From Deltaproteobacteria bacterium (GTDB lineage: Bacteria; Myxococcota; UBA727; JABDBI01): 7,546 nt of DNA. The stretch covers positions 1-7,546 of the forward strand of contig JAESQZ010000111.1 in the NCBI GenBank assembly GCA_016764955.1. The letters are read 5' to 3'. Below the pieces are notes generated by a model. It ran no database searches. It saw only the letters and a program-made list of their open reading frames with translations, and was not told where the DNA came from. Numbering within the stretch: the stretch's first letter is position 1; each line of letters starts with the position of its first letter. Below, piece by piece: positions 6,258-7,546 of this stretch. Both the position numbers and the translations under genes were made by a program.

Positions 6258-6944
6258 ATGCATCGCGCTTATCTAAATCCCTTACCAACAGGTGGCTTGC
6301 TGGACTCTAAAACAGCTCACCGCTTTACCCGAATCCTTCGGCTAAAGACTGGAGACAAAATAGAGCTTTTTGATGGAGAAGGGCATATTATGCGGGCGCA
6401 GTTGGAGCTTTTAGATACACCTAAACTCTTAAACACTGAAACTTTTGATGTTGAGCCAGAGCAGCCTCAGATTACGCTCTATCAGGCTTTGGTTAGCATG
6501 GAAAAGCTCGAATTTATCACTCAGCGCTGCACAGAGCTTGGGCTTTCAAAATTAGTGCTTTTTAAAGCGGAGCACAGCCAGGTGGATTTCAAAAACAAAC
6601 TTGAAGCCAAATTAGAGCGTTTGAAACGCATTGCTCAGGATGCAAGTAGGCAATCTGGAAGAGCCTGGGTGCCAAAAATCGTATTTTCTCCCTCTCCCCT
6701 TGAGGGAGAGGGTTGGGGTGAGGGGTTATTTATCGGAAACCCCAAAGCCAGCACTGGATTCCGGGTCAAGCCCGGAATGACACAAATAGGCGTTCTAATT
6801 GGCCCAGAAGGTGATTTCTCCCCTCAGGAATTCGAGTCTTTTAAATCTCAAGGCGCCAAAGCCGTTAGGCTTGCACCTAATATTCTACGGACTGAAACTG
6901 CTAGTCTAACTGCCTTAGCCCAAAACCAAGGAGCTCTTTTATGA
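6258..6944 (+). CDS. rsmE: 16S rRNA (uracil1498-N3)-methyltransferase RsmE, linker built partly from two repeats
   Basis: The 228-residue product matches RsmE. The N-terminal PUA-like part has RAYLNPL (3-9), AHRFTRILRLKTGDKIELFDG (20-40). The SPOUT domain has KLEFITQRCTELGLSKL (83-99), ASRQSGRAWVPKI (129-141), LIGPEGDFSP (180-189) and LAPNILRTETASLTAL (205-220). Family knowledge: it methylates U1498 of 16S rRNA with SAM. Between VPKI and VLIGPEG the usual helix-strand segment is largely replaced by repeat-derived residues 145-156 (PSPLEGEGWGEG) and about 165-175 (STGFRVKPGMT), with LFIGNPKA between as possible native strand. Frame and catalytic motifs are preserved, so the protein may still fold. 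The ATG at 6258 matches the family N-terminus; TTG 6240 and GTG 6249 are in-frame alternatives. The Shine-Dalgarno is weak. It overlaps the convergent methyltransferase gene by six bases. Confidence 0.93.
   Translation: MHRAYLNPLPTGGLLDSKTAHRFTRILRLKTGDKIELFDGEGHIMRAQLELLDTPKLLNTETFDVEPEQPQITLYQALVSMEKLEFITQRCTELGLSKLVLFKAEHSQVDFKNKLEAKLERLKRIAQDASRQSGRAWVPKIVFSPSPLEGEGWGEGLFIGNPKASTGFRVKPGMTQIGVLIGPEGDFSPQEFESFKSQGAKAVRLAPNILRTETASLTALAQNQGALL
6690..6725 (+). repeat. Second interspersed repeat type (CCCTCTCCC/GGGAGAGGG hairpin), inside rsmE
   Basis: A 9-bp perfect stem (6690-6698 with 6704-6712) with loop CTTGA is followed by the G-rich tail TTGGGGTGAGGGG. This arrangement resembles the CCCTCACCCCAACCCTCTCCC-type repeats seen scattered in many proteobacterial genomes. 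It is unrelated in sequence to the 1928/2776 element. It is translated in rsmE as PSPLEGEGWGEG with the frame kept. Only one copy is in this window, so its repeat status rests on recognition rather than on an internal match. Confidence 0.72.
6751..6781 (-). repeat. Half copy of the interspersed palindromic repeat, inverted, inside rsmE
   Basis: Its reverse complement, starting GTCATTCCGGGCTTGACC, matches the left arm of the elements at 1928 and 2776 with only a few substitutions. The hairpin has an 8-bp perfect stem (6758-6765 with 6771-6778) around TCAAG. The right-hand arm of the full element is missing. Compensating changes (ATTCCGG with CCGGAAT) keep the stem paired relative to the other copies. 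It is translated as STGFRVKPGMT in rsmE. Confidence 0.88.
6928..6933 (+). promoter_or_regulatory. Strong Shine-Dalgarno AAGGAG at the end of rsmE
   Basis: AAGGAG lies seven bases before the ATG at 6941. It is the best-formed ribosome binding site seen in the window, yet it serves only a nine-codon frame. Confidence 0.65.
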
Positions 6945-7546
6945 GTCAGCAAATCGCGCGTAGCTGCTGAGCTTGAGTTCACCAATGCTTAAGTAACCTG
7001 TCTCAACTTTTTGACCCGGAAAAAATGGCTGGACCAGCTTGTTTAAACTTGAGTGCCCCAAATTCATGGCATAGCTGTTCAACAAAAATAGCTTTGGCTG
7101 TGAGTCCAAAACAGCTTGGCAGGCTTCTAAAAGCTCTAAGATATGCTTCTTGAATACAAACTGGCTTGAATCTGCTCTGCCAAATGGAGGCGGATCTAAT
7201 AAAATCCCATCATAAAGTTTGCCTCGCTTTTGCTCACGCTTCAAAAAAGCTCTGGCATCATCACAGATCCAGCGTATTGGTGCTTGTTCTAAGCCGCTTA
7301 AACGCGCGTTTTCGGAAGCCCAACGCACCGCGGCTTTAGAGGCATCCACATGGCAGACTTCTGCGCCTGCCTGGGCACAAATGAGTGTAGCCGCGCCTGT
7401 ATAGGCAAAAAGATTCAAAATCTTCATACCGGGCTTTATATGTTCGGAAAGCCAGCGCCAGTTGGCTTCTTGCTCTGGAAAAATCCCTATATTTTTGGAA
7501 GCAGAGAGTCTCAAAGTAAATTTGAGGTTTTGATGTGATATGACCC
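6939..7546 (-). CDS. RlmI-like class I SAM-dependent methyltransferase, 5' part outside window
   Basis: The frame is open to the window edge, giving 202 complete codons ending at TAA (6941-6939). The TTG at 7514 is unlikely to be the true start, because family-like sequence (LKFTLRLSASKNIGIFPEQEANW) continues through it. Counted from the first complete codon, the SAM-binding motif ILNLFAYTGAATL is at about 42-54, the acidic end of strand 2 in CHVDASKAAV at about 64-73, and the DPPPFGR motif at about 117-123. These place it near COG1092/RlmI-type rRNA cytosine-C5 methyltransferases. The N-terminal PUA domain of RlmI, if present, would lie beyond the window, so the substrate is not assigned. 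The C-terminus (ELKLSSYARFADS) overlaps the end of rsmE by six bases in convergent orientation. Confidence 0.88.
   Translation of the reverse strand, partial: VISHQNLKFTLRLSASKNIGIFPEQEANWRWLSEHIKPGMKILNLFAYTGAATLICAQAGAEVCHVDASKAAVRWASENARLSGLEQAPIRWICDDARAFLKREQKRGKLYDGILLDPPPFGRADSSQFVFKKHILELLEACQAVLDSQPKLFLLNSYAMNLGHSSLNKLVQPFFPGQKVETGYLSIGELKLSSYARFADS
6941..6970 (+). pseudogene. Nine-codon remnant of a probable downstream gene start (MSQQIARSC)
   Basis: The ATG overlaps the rsmE stop as ATGA, the usual sign of a translationally coupled next gene, and has an ideal Shine-Dalgarno. The frame reads MSQQIARSC and stops at TGA 6968-6970. From here on the sequence is the C-terminal coding region of the opposing methyltransferase. 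The likely reading is that a gene once followed rsmE and was cut off by deletion or rearrangement around 6950-6970. Alternatives are a short coupled peptide or a chance motif. The identity of the lost gene cannot be told from nine residues. Confidence 0.35.

Noticed and set aside
6690..6781. Disrupted rsmE pseudogene
   Set aside because: Despite the two inserted repeats the frame is continuous and the downstream GPEG and LRTETA motifs are intact, so it is kept as a coding gene.
1928..6781. CRISPR array or insertion-sequence ends
   Set aside because: The repeats are not regularly spaced, there are no spacers or cas genes, and no transposase frame lies between any two copies.
7219..7538. Plus-strand open frames opposite the right-hand methyltransferase
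   Set aside because: The minus-strand frame has clear SAM-binding and DPPPFGR motifs; the plus-strand products have no recognisable features.

Overview
The window holds seven protein genes, two of them cut by the window edges, packed with little intergenic space. The likely source is a proteobacterium, most plausibly an alphaproteobacterium of moderate GC. This rests on gene style and on interspersed palindromes of the 'VIPGLTRDP / GFRVKPGMT' type, which I associate with alphaproteobacterial genomes. The species cannot be named from the sequence.

Layout. At the left edge, on the minus strand, is the 5' part of an Mrp/ApbC-type P-loop iron-sulfur carrier (1-437). Diverging from it is a two-gene plus-strand unit (502-2791): a TviB/VipA-like nucleotide-sugar dehydrogenase and a UDP-glucuronate 4-epimerase-like enzyme. 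Together they should supply a UDP-uronic acid for surface polysaccharide. Converging on this unit is a minus-strand operon of pyrG (CTP synthase, 6192-4591), an ampG-like muropeptide permease (4559-3330) and a CbiX/SirB-like chelatase-domain protein (3333-2842). The last two overlap by ATGA. Diverging from pyrG is rsmE (16S rRNA m3U1498 methyltransferase, 6258-6944). It converges, with a 6-base overlap, on a minus-strand RlmI-type SAM methyltransferase that runs off the right edge (7546-6939).

The most striking content is the repeats. A GC-rich element of about 60-65 bp with double-hairpin symmetry occurs at 1928-1986 and 2776-2840, and a half copy in inverted orientation lies at 6751-6781. 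A second, unrelated hairpin repeat lies at 6690-6725. Three of the four sit inside reading frames and are translated: one adds about 20 residues to the epimerase, and two lie in the RsmE linker. The fourth supplies the epimerase stop codon and fills the gap between two convergent genes. This is the behaviour known for protein-coding palindromic elements such as the Rickettsia RPEs.

A second oddity is a strong Shine-Dalgarno and ATG at the end of rsmE that leads into only nine codons. It looks like the surviving start of a lost downstream gene.

I see no tRNA, rRNA, CRISPR array, insertion sequence or prophage. Apart from the repeats and the nine-codon remnant, the chromosomal content looks housekeeping, and I do not claim a new defence or mobile system here.
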